From Xestospongia muta (Eukaryota > Porifera > Demospongiae > Haplosclerida > Petrosiidae): 64,000 nucleotides of DNA. The notes below the pieces were generated by a model, which saw nothing but the letters and a program-made list of their open reading frames with translations, made no database searches and was not told where the DNA came from. Of the stretch, positions 40,701 to 55,630 are shown piece by piece (position 1 is the first letter of the stretch; every line of letters begins with the position of its first letter). The translations under genes and the position numbers were made by a program. The DNA lies in assembly GCA_963693285.1 (NCBI GenBank), contig OY848926.1, forward strand, positions 4,758,501-4,822,500. The letters run 5' to 3'.

Positions 40701-43700
40701 ACAAGTGATTGTAAGACATTGCTAATATTATTTTTAATATTGTCACATTGTAAATCCACAGGTATATCTTGATGAGATCAATACATCATCTTGTATGGGT
40801 CTTTTTAAAGAAATTGTTGTGGACAGAACTATTGATGGAAAGGTTAGGCATGACTTCACCACTAAAGTTTATAATCAATTGATTTTTCATATTATATAGC
40901 GATTACCAGACAACGTGTTCATTGTTGCTTCTTGTAATCCATTACGAGGTGATAGTACAGCTGTACTACGTAGTATGAAGAATGTGTGGCACAAACCAAG
41001 TTATTATGTACGCAAACTTCATCCTACAATAAATTATTTGAAGTGGGACTATGGAGCATTGAATGATCTCCAAGAACATCACTATGTCACTGCTAAAATG
41101 AAAATGCTTGCAGAAGATGTCTCTGGTTTTAAATCTGAAAAGTTAACTTATCTTATAACTCAAAGCCAGATCAAAATTAGGGAATTTGCTGAAAGGACAT
41201 TAAGAAGAGTAGGCTATTCACTACAAGAAGCAAAAAAGTGTGCAAGGAGTTGTGTTAGTCAAAGAGATATGCAGCGAGTATTTGATTTTTATAAGTGGCT
41301 TTTTAACACTTACAGGCAATTTAACCGATTTTCTGCAGCGAAAGAACAGCAAGTGGAATTTATGACTCAAGAACAAATCACTAACGAACAGCAAGTTAGA
41401 GCAGTGTTAGTGGCATTGGGTCTTGTATATTATCTTCGACTGGGAGATAAGGATAGAAAGAGTTATAGTGAATTCCTTAACATACAAAGTAGGGATTTAG
41501 GAAGTGTAGATTTCACAACAGCTTTTAATGATGAATTAAATTGGTACATTGAACGAGTAGACCTACCACTTGGAATAGCAAAAACAACTGCTCTTAAAGA
41601 GAATGTCTTCGCTAACATTGTCTGCTGTCAAACACATACACCTCTTATTATTATTGGAGAACCAGGCACATCAAAAACTCTGTCTTTTAACATTGTTGCA
41701 AATACTTTCAAAGGGAGAGCTTCCAAACATGAAGACTTTAGAGTAATAGAACTCTTTAAAGGACTTCAGCCTTTTTTCTACCAATGTTCTCAACATACAA
41801 ATTCCAAGGAAATAGAGAGTCTCTTTAAACAAGCAAAGGAGCGGCAAAATATTTATGAGATGTCATCTGTCCCTACATACTGTGTTGTTTTTATGGATGA
41901 AGCTGGTCTTCCTGAAGAGCGACGTGAGTCATTAAAAGTTCTCCATTATCATCTTGATAAAAGAGAGGTTTCTTTTGTTGCTATCACTAATCATGCACTA
42001 GATGCTGCTAAGACCAATCGAGCAATCAGTATTTATCGACCAGAAACATCTACTGAAGACCTTGAGATTTTAGCCATAGATTTACTTTGTTCTGAAGAAC
42101 CCATTACTGAATTGGAAAATAACACTGTTAAAAAGTTTTGTTCAGCTTTTAGTGCATTAATGGAAGAGCCCAAATTCAAATCTTTTTTTGGACTACGAGA
42201 TTTCTTGCATTTTGTGAAATTCTTACGAAAGAAACGAGGTAATGGGATTCTTAACAAGGGAATAGTGCTTGAGGCTTTAGAACGCAATCTGAATGGTCAT
42301 GAAGACTTCCAAAATGTATGTGACTACTTTTTGAATGAGGTGAGAACTTATAAGCTATAATATTATTATTAAAATTTTTATTGTATAGATGGGTGTGACA
42401 TTTGATGATATGACTCATAAAAATGTCCTTAAAATTACCACCCTTAGTTTAAAAGATCTACCTTCCAGCTTCAGTCAAGTAACCATGGAAACTGAAACTA
42501 GACCAGATCAACTAGCATACACTGAACATGGTGTACGATACAAACTTATCATAGATGGAAGTGAAGATGACTCAGCAGTTAGATATCTGTTTGCCTGTGG
42601 TGCTCTTGATAAGCAGAATAGTCGAATGTTTGCTTGTAGTGAGTTTATAGAGGAAAGTCACATGCATGTAAGTATCATTGTAGATAGTTAGTATGTTCTT
42701 TACACTTTTTAATAGATCAACACTATTGCTGGGATCATTCACTCAGTTGAACAAGGTCATACTGTCCTTATGTTCCAGACAGATGAAATTCATGAAAGTT
42801 TTTATGAATTATTTAATCAGCATTTTAGAATTTTAGATGATCCAAAGAAAGGATTGAGACTATTTACTAATATCTCAATTGGAGCTCACACTAAACCATG
42901 CAGAGTTCATCCAGAGTTTCAAAGTATTGTAGTTGTAAAGAAATCTGAGCTCGAAAAGACACCACAGCCTTTCTTGAATCGATTTGAGAAGTTTTTGTTC
43001 TCTTATAGTATTCTCTTTTCCAGCGTGTGTGAGACTACATCTTCCAATACACAAATTATTCTTAATACTGCTTTTAACAAGGTATTGCATATTAAAATTT
43101 CTTTAAGTTTCATGATGTATCACTTGTGATATAGGTAATGTCATTAGTGAACTTACTTGGTAACTCAAGTTTTTATGGTTACAAACCTCAACAACAAGAA
43201 AGAACTATCAGACTTGATAAATCATCTATTGTGATGACTTCTGATCAAAATGCTATAAATTGTAATGATGACAAACTTAATCATGAGACTTTATGCTCTC
43301 TTTTTCTGGCATTACTACCCTCACTTACTTATAAATATCAGACTACTAGTGAAATAGATGTGATGTCTTTTGATGATGATAAGTATTTGACAATTCTTTC
43401 CACAACTTTAAAAGCTTTACAGACTATAGCTGGATGGAACATACCTGAGGTATACTTACATACATACATATAATATATATATAATTATATATTGAATATG
43501 TATATTTTGTTTTGTAATAGCTCTCTGATTACGAATTGAAGATGGAAAGCACAATCTTATTTGATATGCTTTTGAAAGATACAGGATTTTCTGAGATACT
43601 TGATCAATCTGAGTTTGATGTCAAAAGTGCTGTAGGTAAAGCACTTGATGCTCTGCATAATTCCAAGATTGAAGTGCGGCCCATGGATGAAAACTCTTGT

Positions 43701-43909
43701 CTCATTGTTGCAGCGATTGTGCAGTGGCTTATACGATATGTAACAAAGCACTTGATGCATCTTCTAACTCCTGAAGCATTAATTGTTAATGCTAAGCATA
43801 TTCCCAGTGTTTTGATCAAGTCTTACTTTGAATTTCAAGAACATTTTAGTTTGAAAATCTTGATCAATTCCCATCTTGAAAAGCTAGAGAGAAATTATTG
43901 GTAAGTTAA

Positions 43910-43944
<35 letters not shown>

Positions 43945-46900
43945 CGTACAAATATTGTTTTGTAATATACAGGAAGTCTTTCTTATGTGCAACGAAAGTT
44001 CTTGTTTACACTCGACAATCTCATTTGTTTGGATATTTACCATCAAGTTACCCATCAGAGGGAATAAAAGAAGATACATTAGCACTACTGGAGAGTATTG
44101 TTTATGATGATCTAGAGGTTCTAAAAATGTACAAAGTCACTCCTGATACATCAGAGAGGGAAATTGAAAGACAAGTCCGGATGTTTATGGAAAGTACAGA
44201 TCATACTGTTTTTCTCATTATAGCTAATATGCAGGAAGTTACTCTTAAAATGATTAATCATCTTCGAATTCTTATTGAACAGAAGGAGAATGAATCATCA
44301 AAAGATGAGAAGCTTATTGTATTTCTTCTCCAAGGACAACAGATTTTCACTCATTGCTATCCAGCTTTATTTTTAAGTGGCTGGGACCACTTTTATCTGG
44401 ACTCTCTCACAACAGATATTTCTTTATGTGGTCTTCCTAAACCTTTACAAAATGTTGTTGACATAAAACAATGTTTTCATGTCACACTTGGTATTCCTAA
44501 TTCAAATACTTCTGCTATTCTACGTCTAGAACCTCTTTTATTAGAAGCTATTCCAGTTATATCTTCCAGAGTGGTTGTGGGAAACTTTCCAAATATGGTC
44601 TACAACAAACCAATGTCTATCGTTGACAGACAAAATTTGCTCAAAGAAATGTTGCTAAAAGAAAATGCACATCAAGAAGAGCAGTCTTTATGTACTGCTC
44701 TAGGGGAAGCTCTCTGCTTTCTCTTCACTCAATACTGGGATAATTTGACTGTTACAAAATTTCTTCAAGCTGCTGCAAGCTTTTCATTTTGTCATCAGTC
44801 CACTCTCAGTATTACCAGTTATATTCAAACAAGAATAAAAGCTTTATTTTTTGAGTTTGTTGTTTATATGCTGTGGAAAATTAATGAAGATTGCAACTTG
44901 GATTGTTACTTGGATTGTTACTACGTTTCAAATAATAGTGCAATGGAAGCATTGTTTGGAAACATTATCAAAAATCTTTTTTTCGTAGTACCAAGTTTAT
45001 TATCTCTTCCACATGTTTGCTGTACTCTCCCTCCTCCCAAGAACAAGGGTTACCACTTTCCTTTTTTTCATATTGTCTATTGCTATTTAGAAGAAATGCT
45101 GGATTGTAGCCAAGAATTTCTAAGTAAAGAAAGTTCTGAAGCATCTAAATCACAAACTAGTATCAATTGTAAAGAAAAGATGCTATTTGAAGTAATGAAG
45201 GAAAAACTACAACAAGTGGTTGGTGTAAGTCATTTTGGCACTTTTATCATTTTTAATCGTTGTATTTAATTTTTGTTGTTTTAGTTACCTGAAGAAAGTG
45301 ATTCCATGATGTTAATTGTATCCTTAATTATAAAAGCATTAAATGATGAACTTTGGCAAAAATATTTAGGAGACTTTATAAAACACAAGTGTACATCTGA
45401 CAATGAGACTACTGATTCCACTTATCTGAGTCCAGTTGTTGATGCTTACTTTGATTTTAATCATAATGTGAAATCAAAGGAGTACGTCTCTCTTTTAGCC
45501 TGGGTCCATGTTTGCTCTGAGCTTCACAAAATAGACTTAACCCAGACTATTAACCAAATTCAGAGATTAGAACCATTTCTACACGATGAATTGAATGATG
45601 CATTATCCGAAGCTGCTATGTGTCTGCTTAAGAAAGATCCGGGTGGTTTTATCATCCAGAAAAGCTTCAATTCTCTAAATAATATCTTTTGTAACCAGAG
45701 TACTAGTGATGAGAAAGAAAAAGATTTAAGACAGTGGTATTTAACATATCAAGACATTGTGAGTTGTGCATTCATAAATTATATATTTATAATTGTTTGT
45801 CTGAATTTCATATTTGTTGTTATAGATACAAATGACCTCTCTTTATAACTCTCTTCATGATGTTGAAGACATCAATCTAAGATTGCTTTTTTTCAAAACT
45901 CATATGGTGTACATTCTGATTACATGTAGTGAGAGTCTGACACCTAATAACTTGAAGTTTACCATAGCATTTTACGATGATCATATTGCAAAGGTATTGA
46001 GCTCATACTAATCTTTGTTTAATAATCTTCCTTGAAATAGATGTCCAATGTCTCCATTGAAAGCTTTGCTTCAGAATGTATTTCAGCACTATCATGCATA
46101 AACCAAAGCAGATTCCTCATAAACTCTGTTGTGGATAATATATTGCAATTCATGTTTCAAACAATTAATGTTCGTAGAAGGGAATCAGCAATTTGTCAGT
46201 GGTTTTTTCGAGCAGCTTTACCTGATAGTCCTAACTCAGTTCCACTGCTGGAATACATATCTCCTGCTCAATACAAATATTACCTATTTTATATTTTAAT
46301 GAAAGATGACCAGGCAGACTCTGATAATTTTCTGAATCTGCTTCAATCTAATGTCAGTATATCATATAGTATTGTTAATTATGATTTTTTTACAGTTACT
46401 AGGAGAAATGATATCAACTGTTGATCCAGAACAATGTGCAGAAGTGTTTATTTCTGATAAACCAGCAAACAGTAGTGAAATGGTATTAATACTCATTAAT
46501 AAAGACTGTAATGATCTTTGTTATACAGTGTGTATTAGCCAAGATGTACTTACTGGTAGCTTATGAACAAATCTCCAATACTACAACCGACATGAGTCTA
46601 CTTGTTGCCATTACAAAACTGGAGGCTCTCTTCAAGAAGGTAGAAATACAAAATATTATTCTTATTAAGTGTGTTCAAAGGTTGAGAAAACCTCTACTGA
46701 TGGTGCAAGAAATAAATTACTGATTTTAGAAAGAGAGGCATTCATGCAAAGGTGTTTGCATCTTGTGGCAGTAAATTTATCTGAGACTGGTGGCTTACAA
46801 GATGTAATATAATTTCATAACTATTTCAATATTTATAACCATGCACAATAGATGAGATTTGCTCAACTGTTACCAAAAATTAATGCTCTCTTACAAAAGG

Positions 46901-49900
46901 AAGGTTTAGAGGATAAGAGAGGACTTGTTCTCACAATGCATTTGTGGAAAGAGTTAAAGAGTACTGAAAAACTCATCAGAGTAATGAGAAATCTTCCCCA
47001 GGATAAAATAAATTGCTTAAAAAGATACAAAGATCAACTAAAAGTAAGAGATAGTAACTAAAATCTATTTGATATTTCTAACTTATACATCAATAGGAAT
47101 GTCATGATAGTGTTAACTTTCAGCTCTCTTTCCCAAGTTTTTTTAATAAAGAAAGTCAATTAACACAGTTTTATACAAAAATTTGCAAATCAATGGAACA
47201 AATTCATGATCAAAAAAAGGCTAGTAATAAACTGAAAACAATGGCAAATAAATGGTTAGTATTACTGATTGCCTTTCTATATCCTTTATCCTGCTCTTTA
47301 TTCATAATAAGCCAAGGAGAATTTATAGAAATGGATTTCTCAGCAGACAAAACATTCCGGATCCAAAAGATTAATGCATTTTGCATGTGCATTTGGTTAA
47401 TAGTTTATTATGAATACTATCAGAAAAATGTAAGCACTCATTTGCTTTAAATCAGCTTAGTTTGTCAACACAGGTAAAATCTGAATGCCTTTCAAAAGCT
47501 ATAAGTGAACAGCTAGAAAAACACTTTTCTGACCAAGTTATCAGACTAATAATCAGTTTCCTGAACAAAGATCTTGTTCATAAACATTCTGAACTCGACA
47601 CATCTTCAGATTCTTGTACTGGACATGTTGATCCTATATATAATTTCTTTTTCTCTACAGGTAATTGATGTCCTATGTACTCGGATGTACTTTTATTTCA
47701 TATAATGTATTAGGTATTCATGACAGACAAATCTGTAATGCATTAGCTAGTGTAGTAGCTGTCACTTTAGCTTGTCCAGAACAAACCACACATTTGTGGT
47801 ATCATATTTTCTCTCCTGACGAACTTCTAGGAACTTATGTCACTGGATTCTTGGTATGTGTTATCTGTATTTGTCATACATCTTTCTTATGAATAAATTA
47901 GTTGGATTCAGAGATCAAAGAGGGAAGACTTTATGACTGTGGTGTTGTTTTAAATGAACAAGGAGAGTATGGCAGACCAGAATATTTACAACGAGCTGAA
48001 AAAGGAATTTTAAATTTACATTCTCTCTATTTGCTTCTCTGGTGTAATTTTGGAGCATTTTGTATCAGTTTACTGACTCAACCAGGATCAATTATTAAAG
48101 GAACTGTTATTTCTGACTATCAACCTGTTCGTCATTATTGTAAATCACAAATGAATGCAATGTGGTTACATATGAGTACTAATCTTGGACTAACTGACGA
48201 ACAATTATCACTACTAATAGTACGTTCTATGCAAAGAATGATACAGGTATTATGTTAATATTAAGAGAATTGTTATCATTACATTAATTTTATAGATATG
48301 CTGTGAAAATCCAAAGAGTGGTTTATTAAACACTTCACAACAAAGAGATGATTATGAACAAATGTGGCATCAACTAGTGTTTGTTCCTTTATTAGATGAA
48401 GTCAGAACTAAGGTTATTATTTTAAATTTGCATTGATTCATTGCACACAATAGTTTGATCAGCAATGTTTTCATGGACTACAAGGCAATCCATTGCTGAC
48501 AGATTTAAGGTACAAAATGTAATTGTAATAATTAATGTTATCAAATAAACTTGTTCTTTTTTGACCTATCATAGACGTTTAAGAAATGCATATCCTTTTT
48601 ATCCTTCATTAAAACATTTCACACATTATGTCCAAGAACATTGTTCATCCATTGAAGAGAGAGGGCCACATAGTGTTCTAGTGATGTTTGTAAATCATTA
48701 CCCTTTTCTCCAAGCTGGAGGTGCTCTTCTTTCCTCTCTTATTGAGTTCTATCAATGGATACATACTGATCTCTCTTATGTTATTACTAAGAAACAAGCT
48801 AATGAGATGACTGTTGATGATGCTGTAGAATTAGCTGCTGGGAAATACCCAAAAGAACTTGAGAAATACTATGCTAAACTATACGAGGGTGTTATTGGTA
48901 GGTGTATATAATTGTTATTGTAATAGAATTCATTTCCTACATTTTGCAGAGAGCTACAACCATTATGTGGAAACTATAGGCTATGTTATTCATACTGAAG
49001 CTTGTGATGATATAAATAGAGAGAAAAATGTATTTTGTATTAATGGAGAAACTCCTCTGTTTGATATTATATCTGAACAAACTACTGAAGCAGAAGGAAG
49101 AGATTTTTTATTTCTAGTTATTGAAGACATTGTAAGTGTTAGAGTACGTTCTTGACTTTATGATCAATATTATTTCTGTTGACAGATTAACCTTCATAAT
49201 CACTTCATAGAAAGGACAAAAGTTTTGGCTCAGAGCCATCCAGCTCTCCAAAAGTATATTTGTAATTCTTCTTTACCAGATCTACATCCAGCAGCAGTTA
49301 ATGAATATTCATGTATTGTGACAGGAAAGCTGAGGTTAACTTAATAATCATAATACAAACTTTACATTATGTACTTTCATATACTTACTAGATCTCTAGT
49401 ACAACTAATTTGTAAGCACCAAAACGAACAAGGGTACGATTTGGACAAGATACAAGAAGATATTGTAGTGACTTACATTGCCGGAAAATTAAAGATTGCT
49501 GATTGTCGGCAAAAATTGAAGAAAACTTTTCACTACAAAAGTGACTTACAAAATGAGCCAATCAAGTTGGAGCACCCTACAGAGTAAGAGCTTATAGATA
49601 ATAAAATTGAAATTTTTATTTGTAATACAAGGCTAATGCTGACACTGCTATTACCTGGTAATATAGATGATGACTTTAAGGTGGTTTGTACTATTAAATT
49701 TAGTCATGTTATAGTCATCATTGATCTGAATTGTTAGGTTCCAGTATCTAAAGAAGACGATTTCCTAGTAGCACTAGAATATGAACTACTGTCAATGGAT
49801 TATGAGAAATTAGTAGAAGTAGCTCAATGTTTAAAAACTATTACTGAACATGTGAAACAAGTCAGTTACAAATTTTGATATAATTATACATTTTGTGGCC

Positions 49901-51262
49901 ACCTATTCTAGAGTCTCAATCAAAATCAAGTACAAAAAGAAGAGATCATAAATGATACAATTGGAGAAGCACTTCCAAAACTAGTGTATGTACAGGATGA
50001 GGCTCACCATGATGGTTCAATTATGCAAACTTTTGATTGTCTAGGAATGACAAGGTGATGGATTTAGATTAATTTGTTTAATTTATATTCTTAATTAATT
50101 ATTGACATGTTAACAATGTAGACTTCAAGATTCTCTCTGTACACATATTGCTGCTATACCAATAAAGAAATTGTTCCCAACTCTTGAGCTAGTTGTGGAA
50201 TGGATCAAAGATGGAACATATGACTTTTATACTTTACCTAAATCAATGAAAAGACCATTGAGGGAAAGAGATAAACTGGACATTATGGCTCTGCAACAAA
50301 CTTATCATCAAAGTGAGTGTTTTAATTATAGACACAGTAATATGTAGCCATCCTTCAAAATAGCATATCCTGATGAACTGCTTGACAAACTTAGAGTTAT
50401 TGTTGAAGCTCTAGTAAGCAATCAACAACACTTTATTAACAACATTGACAAACTCAAAGAGGTATGATTTTTAATTGAAATATAAAATTTATAGTTTGAT
50501 TTCTTTTAGAAAAACATATTTGAATATCTGAGAAGTGATCTCAATATTCTTGGTGATGAAGAAGGCAAAGTTGTTAAACACTTCCCAGGACAAGTACTAA
50601 TTAAGAATTATATGGAACTGAGAATATGTCTGAGGAAGTTAGTTGAATAATTGTTGAATAAATGTTACCATAATTATCATCTCAGGTTAATGAATAAATT
50701 GGAAGAAGACAAATCACAAGGAGAAAGGGAGGAGTCAAAGTGGTTTGAATATGTTCATGATTTGTGGTCTGAACATAAACTCCAACATCTACGAGACATT
50801 TCTGCTCCTCAGAAGTTTGATAAGTCCTACAATCCAACAACAGATACTTATGGATTTCAAGTAGCAGATGATATGCAGTTACAAGATGATGAAGATAGAA
50901 AAGAGCCCACTGCAGATAAACATAAAGAAATGCCTTCTCAACAGCAACCTCTGGTACAAGGACAAGCAATGTCTACTGGAGGAGGTTAGTTTCATTAATT
51001 CTTCCCATATCACTAAACCCTTTCAGATGATTATTTAAGAAAAATAGCCAGTGAACTCACATCAGAAGACATTGCTGATTATCTTCGTGATTTGAAATTT
51101 GATGAATATATTGAAAAGTTCAAAGAAATTGATATAGATGGTGATATGATGTTTGACATTGATGATGACACACTGAAAATAGCACTTGGTGTGGATACTG
51201 TGAGGGATAGGGTCAAAATTAGGACAAAATTCAAGCAATGGCTATGGAAAAAAGCAACTTAA
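28781..51262 (+). CDS. Gene B: giant mysterin/RNF213-like AAA+ protein with C-terminal SAM domain
   Basis: This is the tandem paralog of gene A: 67 exons and about 5296 residues. Exon lengths equal those of gene A for many exons (for example 542, 1096, 187, 368, 345 and 323 bases) and the rest differ by whole codons. Gene A exons 7 and 8 correspond to one fused exon here (30483-30748). Walker A motifs GLQGDGKT, GETGVGKT and GEPGTSKT lie near residues 1768, 2180 and 2638; Walker B motifs, NRFEKF and YDLDKIQED are intact; a SAM domain ends the protein (about 5219-5296). As in gene A no RING or RZ finger is visible. The start exon MEDEHI... parallels that of gene A. Its exact 3' base should be rechecked, since the frame into exon 2 depends on one base that I inferred from gene A. 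The likely role is as for gene A. Confidence 0.88.
29109..29242. repeat. Palindromic element in intron 1 of gene B
   Basis: Arms 29109-29166 and 29185-29242 are near-perfect reverse complements (left begins gtatcaaacttagtatgatg, right ends with its complement), separated by a short loop. The same core, ttttgattactaatg, appears at 63863-64000 and, diverged, in 57170-57415. This is probably a MITE family. Confidence 0.75.
31404..32181 (+). CDS. Stand-alone P2X7 tail-like zinc-binding domain protein inside the element
   Basis: The N-terminal part (31404-31645, MAEDFQCNV..., then an acidic Ser-rich stretch and PYQYEPEE, ending LLNTEW) lies in the left inverted repeat. After an intron comes the Cys-rich core CNCGHCIVMPT, CCEID, CITEHEGFEPVCLN, SYRQHYG, to a GT at 31984. 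A last exon (32034-32181) reads YQQFTSWCWDWVGRKIHVLP and ends SAHYVRFKYH before a stop. This order of Cys clusters matches the cytoplasmic domain of the P2X7 receptor, which also occurs as a single-domain protein in many invertebrate and fish predictions. There are no transmembrane receptor parts. An in-frame Met also exists at 31344. The first splice junction (31645 to about 31749) does not keep frame with the obvious sites, so the gene may use another site or be broken. Confidence 0.65.
32351..32653 (-). pseudogene. Antisense duplicate of the P2X7-like N-terminal exon in the right inverted repeat
   Basis: Because the N-terminal coding exon lies within the terminal repeat, the right arm carries the same frame on the minus strand with only a few changes (for example Cys to Tyr and Ser to Phe). 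It has no following Cys-rich exons in that direction, so it is a passive copy. Confidence 0.7.
37433..38090. other. Long intron of gene B inside the first Walker A motif
   Basis: This intron sits at the same codon as the 1100-base intron of gene A. I see no exon or repeat with clear ends. Confidence 0.55.
40053..40487. other. Expanded intron of gene B
   Basis: The matching intron in gene A (15346-15395) is 50 bases, while this one is 435. The extra DNA has no coding potential. It may be an insertion, but I could not define ends. Confidence 0.5.
43911..43942. repeat. TTA trinucleotide microsatellite in an intron of gene B
   Basis: About ten TTA units lie between the exons ending 43900 and starting 43973. 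Confidence 0.9.
51027..51262 (+). other. SAM domain exon of gene B
   Basis: The final exon encodes a SAM domain with LTSEDIADYLRDLKFDEY, EKFKEIDIDGDMMFDID and LGVDTVRDRVKIRTKF. It is colinear with the last exon of gene A and differs at scattered surface positions, so the two tails might pair or sort separately. Confidence 0.85.
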
Positions 51263-51472
51263 ATTAGATTGTTATAGTATGTGTAATAACAAGCTGATAT
51301 TTATGTAATAATAGTTTATTATAGTGTGTTTTATACAGTAGAGCTTTATGCCCATAATACATAGCTGCTGAACTTTTAAATATTAATTATATTGCTGTTC
51401 TATAATTATAGTTTATGTTAATATGTTAATTAAAAAATAATGTTAATGCACACGTGGTCGTATTATCAAAAA

Positions 51473-53486
51473 ATGGCGACAGATGAGTCTATTCCAGTAG
51501 CTAGATTTGTTTTTCCTACAATACAAGACAATCCAAATGGTTGGGGACCTTGTGAAGTACCTGTTCAATTTAAAGATACTCCTTATCAACCATTTTCTAA
51601 AGATGACAGACTAGGAAAAGTAAGAGAGAGAATACACTCACTGTACTTCATAGAAACTATCATACTTCTTCTTACTTAGGTAGCTGATTGGACTAACAAT
51701 CTTTATCAAGACAAGAGAACAGCCAGTATATATCATATATAATAAGTATATTATAGTATATGATATATTATTAGGTAAATATGGTACAGCCTATGGAGCT
51801 GGTGGTCAAAGTCAGATGTATGTCTACCATCATGAAGAAGATGAGTCAACATTTCAATTTGTGGACACCTCACAACCTCAACGACCTATGCACTATAAAC
51901 CTAAAGGAAGACAAATGCAAGTATGTAAAAGGAAAACTTGTCTATACACATATTCTCTGTCTCTCTTTCTCTAGTCAAAGATCCGTCGAGACCGTGAGAA
52001 GAGAGAGGAGAGGAAACTAGGAGGACGATAACAAGTTCCTCTGAGAAAGAACAGAGAAAAGTACTCGATACATTTACTAGTTTTACTATATACCCTGTGT
52101 AGGGAGAGAAGAAGTAAGAAAACATTCTGATCTTATCATTATGATCGTAATCCAGTAAGTCTCTATTAAGTCTCATTCCCAGACTGACTTGACATTTGGA
52201 TTTAAGTTCTGGGAATGTGACTACGTTCTACCTATTATTATATGATCTAATGTTATAGCCTCAACTACGTCCTCGAGCTCCTTCAGTAGATGTCAAATCT
52301 AACTGGATAATGGTACGAGAAATTACATTAACTGAACTGACCAAGTTAAGTTACTTACCAGGAAAACCAGAGGATCTGTAAGTAATAGAACTAGTTATTA
52401 CTAGTTATTAAATATTGTTGTCTAGTCATATATGTGGATCTGTTGGATATTATGATGTGAGAAAAGAGAAATCAGTGTCTGTCAAATTTCCTCAAGATCT
52501 GGCCAAATGTGATAAAGTATTTCACACTGTCTCTACATCTGATGATCCTATCATTGAACAGGTCAATACCTCCTTTAGTAGTCTATCTCTCTCACTCTCT
52601 GATTATTGTCCTTCTTTAGTTAGCTAAAGTACATCGTGAACATTGTAAAGTATTTGCTACCGATGCTATTTTGGCCACTCTCATGACATGTACACGATCT
52701 CAATATTCCTGGGACATTGTTGTACAGGTAACTAACACTCTATGTGTGATAATAAAATATTTGATTTCTATTTAGAGAGTGTCTGACTGTCTGTTCTTTG
52801 ACAAGAGAGATCTTTCTCAATTTGGTTAGCATAAAAGTGTACTACTCAATTGATGTACTCATATTATATGTGTAAGTTTTCTAACAGTTGATGAGACAGC
52901 TAAAGAACCACCTCAAGATGAAAGTGGTATTAACTCACCACAGAATTTAGCATTTGAAGCAACTTGTATCAGCAGAATTTATCTCAACATATATTGATGG
53001 TATGACCCTGTTAATTATATCAGTTAATATCATAAACTTATTTCTGTTCAGTGATTATTTCGTAGTCATGGTGTACTGAGTTTTAAAGATCCTAATTCGT
53101 TTGCTGAGGATGACCCTGACTTAATAGCTTCTGTAGCATACAGGTATAATACATTATACTAATGGTAAGTGTCACTTTATCTTGTATGTTATGTAGATAT
53201 CGTAAGTATACTCTTAAAGATGGTCTTGGATTAATAGTTCGATGTGAACATAATACTGTGTTACCACCTACTTCATCTAATCACTCACCAGATCAGTTTA
53301 TTAATATTAAGTCATTAAATGAATGGGACCCTAAAGTAAGTCACTGCTCATTATAATATAACAATAACATGTATTGTCATAGTATACTGGTGGTAACCAT
53401 ATTGACTGGCGTAAGAACTTAGATCGTCAAAGAGGAGCTGTATTTGCTACAGAACTGAAGAGAAATAGCTATAAAATAGCCAAATG
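51473..53486 (+). pseudogene. eIF3d copy 2, 3'-truncated and probably non-functional
   Basis: This begins ATGGCGACAGATGAG; the protein shows [97 protein letters not shown] and [19 protein letters not shown], all standard eIF3d landmarks. Approximate exons: 51473-51619, 51680-51725, 51775-51920, 51975 onward, 52259-52377, 52426-52561, 52620-52727, 52776-52824, 52888-52999, about 53050-53143, 53197-53335, 53383-53486. Problems: the exon at 51975 reads into TAA, one base is missing near 52970 relative to copy 1, and nothing resembling the final eIF3d exons (after AKW) follows. The first exons could still be transcribed. Confidence 0.75.
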
Positions 53487-53988
53487 GTAAATGAAATTCT
53501 GTTGAAGAATTAATATTACACTAGTATATTAAGGACTAGGTCAAGTGATGGTATGTATGCATTAACATGTAGAGTAAGGAACAGAGACTCAGTTGCTACA
53601 GTAACTATTTGCTGAAGATTATTAGCACTAATAATCTTCCAAGAGTCAAATCATTTTCATAATTTCAAGCATATCATAATATGATCATGTTATAATTTGA
53701 GCTTATGCTTCAAGAAGAAATTTCAACCATTTCCCAAGTTTGAAGGTTTTGCTATGTTATCTGGTAAGTCAAAGCCTATTTGCATTTTGATGGAATCAGA
53801 ATGGTGGTGACTTAACCCAGTTGATCAGTTCTGCTCAGATTCTGGACCTATCCCTCACAATGATAGTTGTAAATATAAAAGATCTTGTATGAAAGAAGCC
53901 TTCCATTAACCTGATGGCTTTACCAAAATATTAAAAAAAATTATATTAATTAATAATTAACATATCTGACTATGTTTCTCCCTCCCCC

Positions 53989-55630
<1,642 letters not shown>

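Larger units (their letters stand above)
38091..45224 (+). other. AAA+ motor core of gene B
   Basis: The first Walker A is completed at 38091 (GDGKTHYI). GETGVGKTELL is near 39652. Walker B VYLDEINTSSCMGLFKEI starts at 40762. GEPGTSKTLS is near 41656. VVFMDEAGLPEE lies near 41885, with ITNHALDAAKTNRAI downstream. NRFEKF is near 42980. All catalytic residues of the three nucleotide sites are kept, as in gene A. Confidence 0.85.
28781..51262 (+). other. Exon map of gene B
   Basis: Exons: 28781-28805 (end inferred), 29357-29496, 29551-29610, 29661-29741, 29784-30236, 30288-30436, 30483-30748, 30821-30984, 31042-31127, 32856-33022, 33068-33239, 33295-33501, 33547-33633, 33675-33775, 33830-34082, 34135-34191, 34252-34793, 34836-35931, 35994-36299, 36347-36469, 36516-36722, 36770-37126, 37178-37300, 37351-37432, 38091-38254, 38330-38488, 38539-38749, 38791-38914, 38959-39145, 39205-39353, 39411-39778, 39823-40052, 40488-40560, 40604-40710, 40762-40842, 40900-42339, 42389-42667, 42716-43081, 43135-43449, 43521-43900, 43973-45224, 45285-45758, 45826-45993, 46041-46352, 46396-46482, 46529-46639, 46681-46803, 46852-47043, 47097-47254, 47312-47429, 47474-47660, 47714-47853, 47902-48246, 48296-48412, 48454-48509, 48575-48897, 48950-49131, 49186-49334, 49392-49583, 49632-49680, 49738-49860, 49912-50054, 50122-50312, 50364-50461, 50510-50637, 50686-50984, 51027-51262. 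Phases agree throughout except for the first junction. Confidence 0.78.

Noticed and set aside
52100..52140. Selenocysteine reading of the TGA in the eIF3d copies
   Set aside because: eIF3d is not a selenoprotein, other lesions are present, and no SECIS-like structure was sought or seen.
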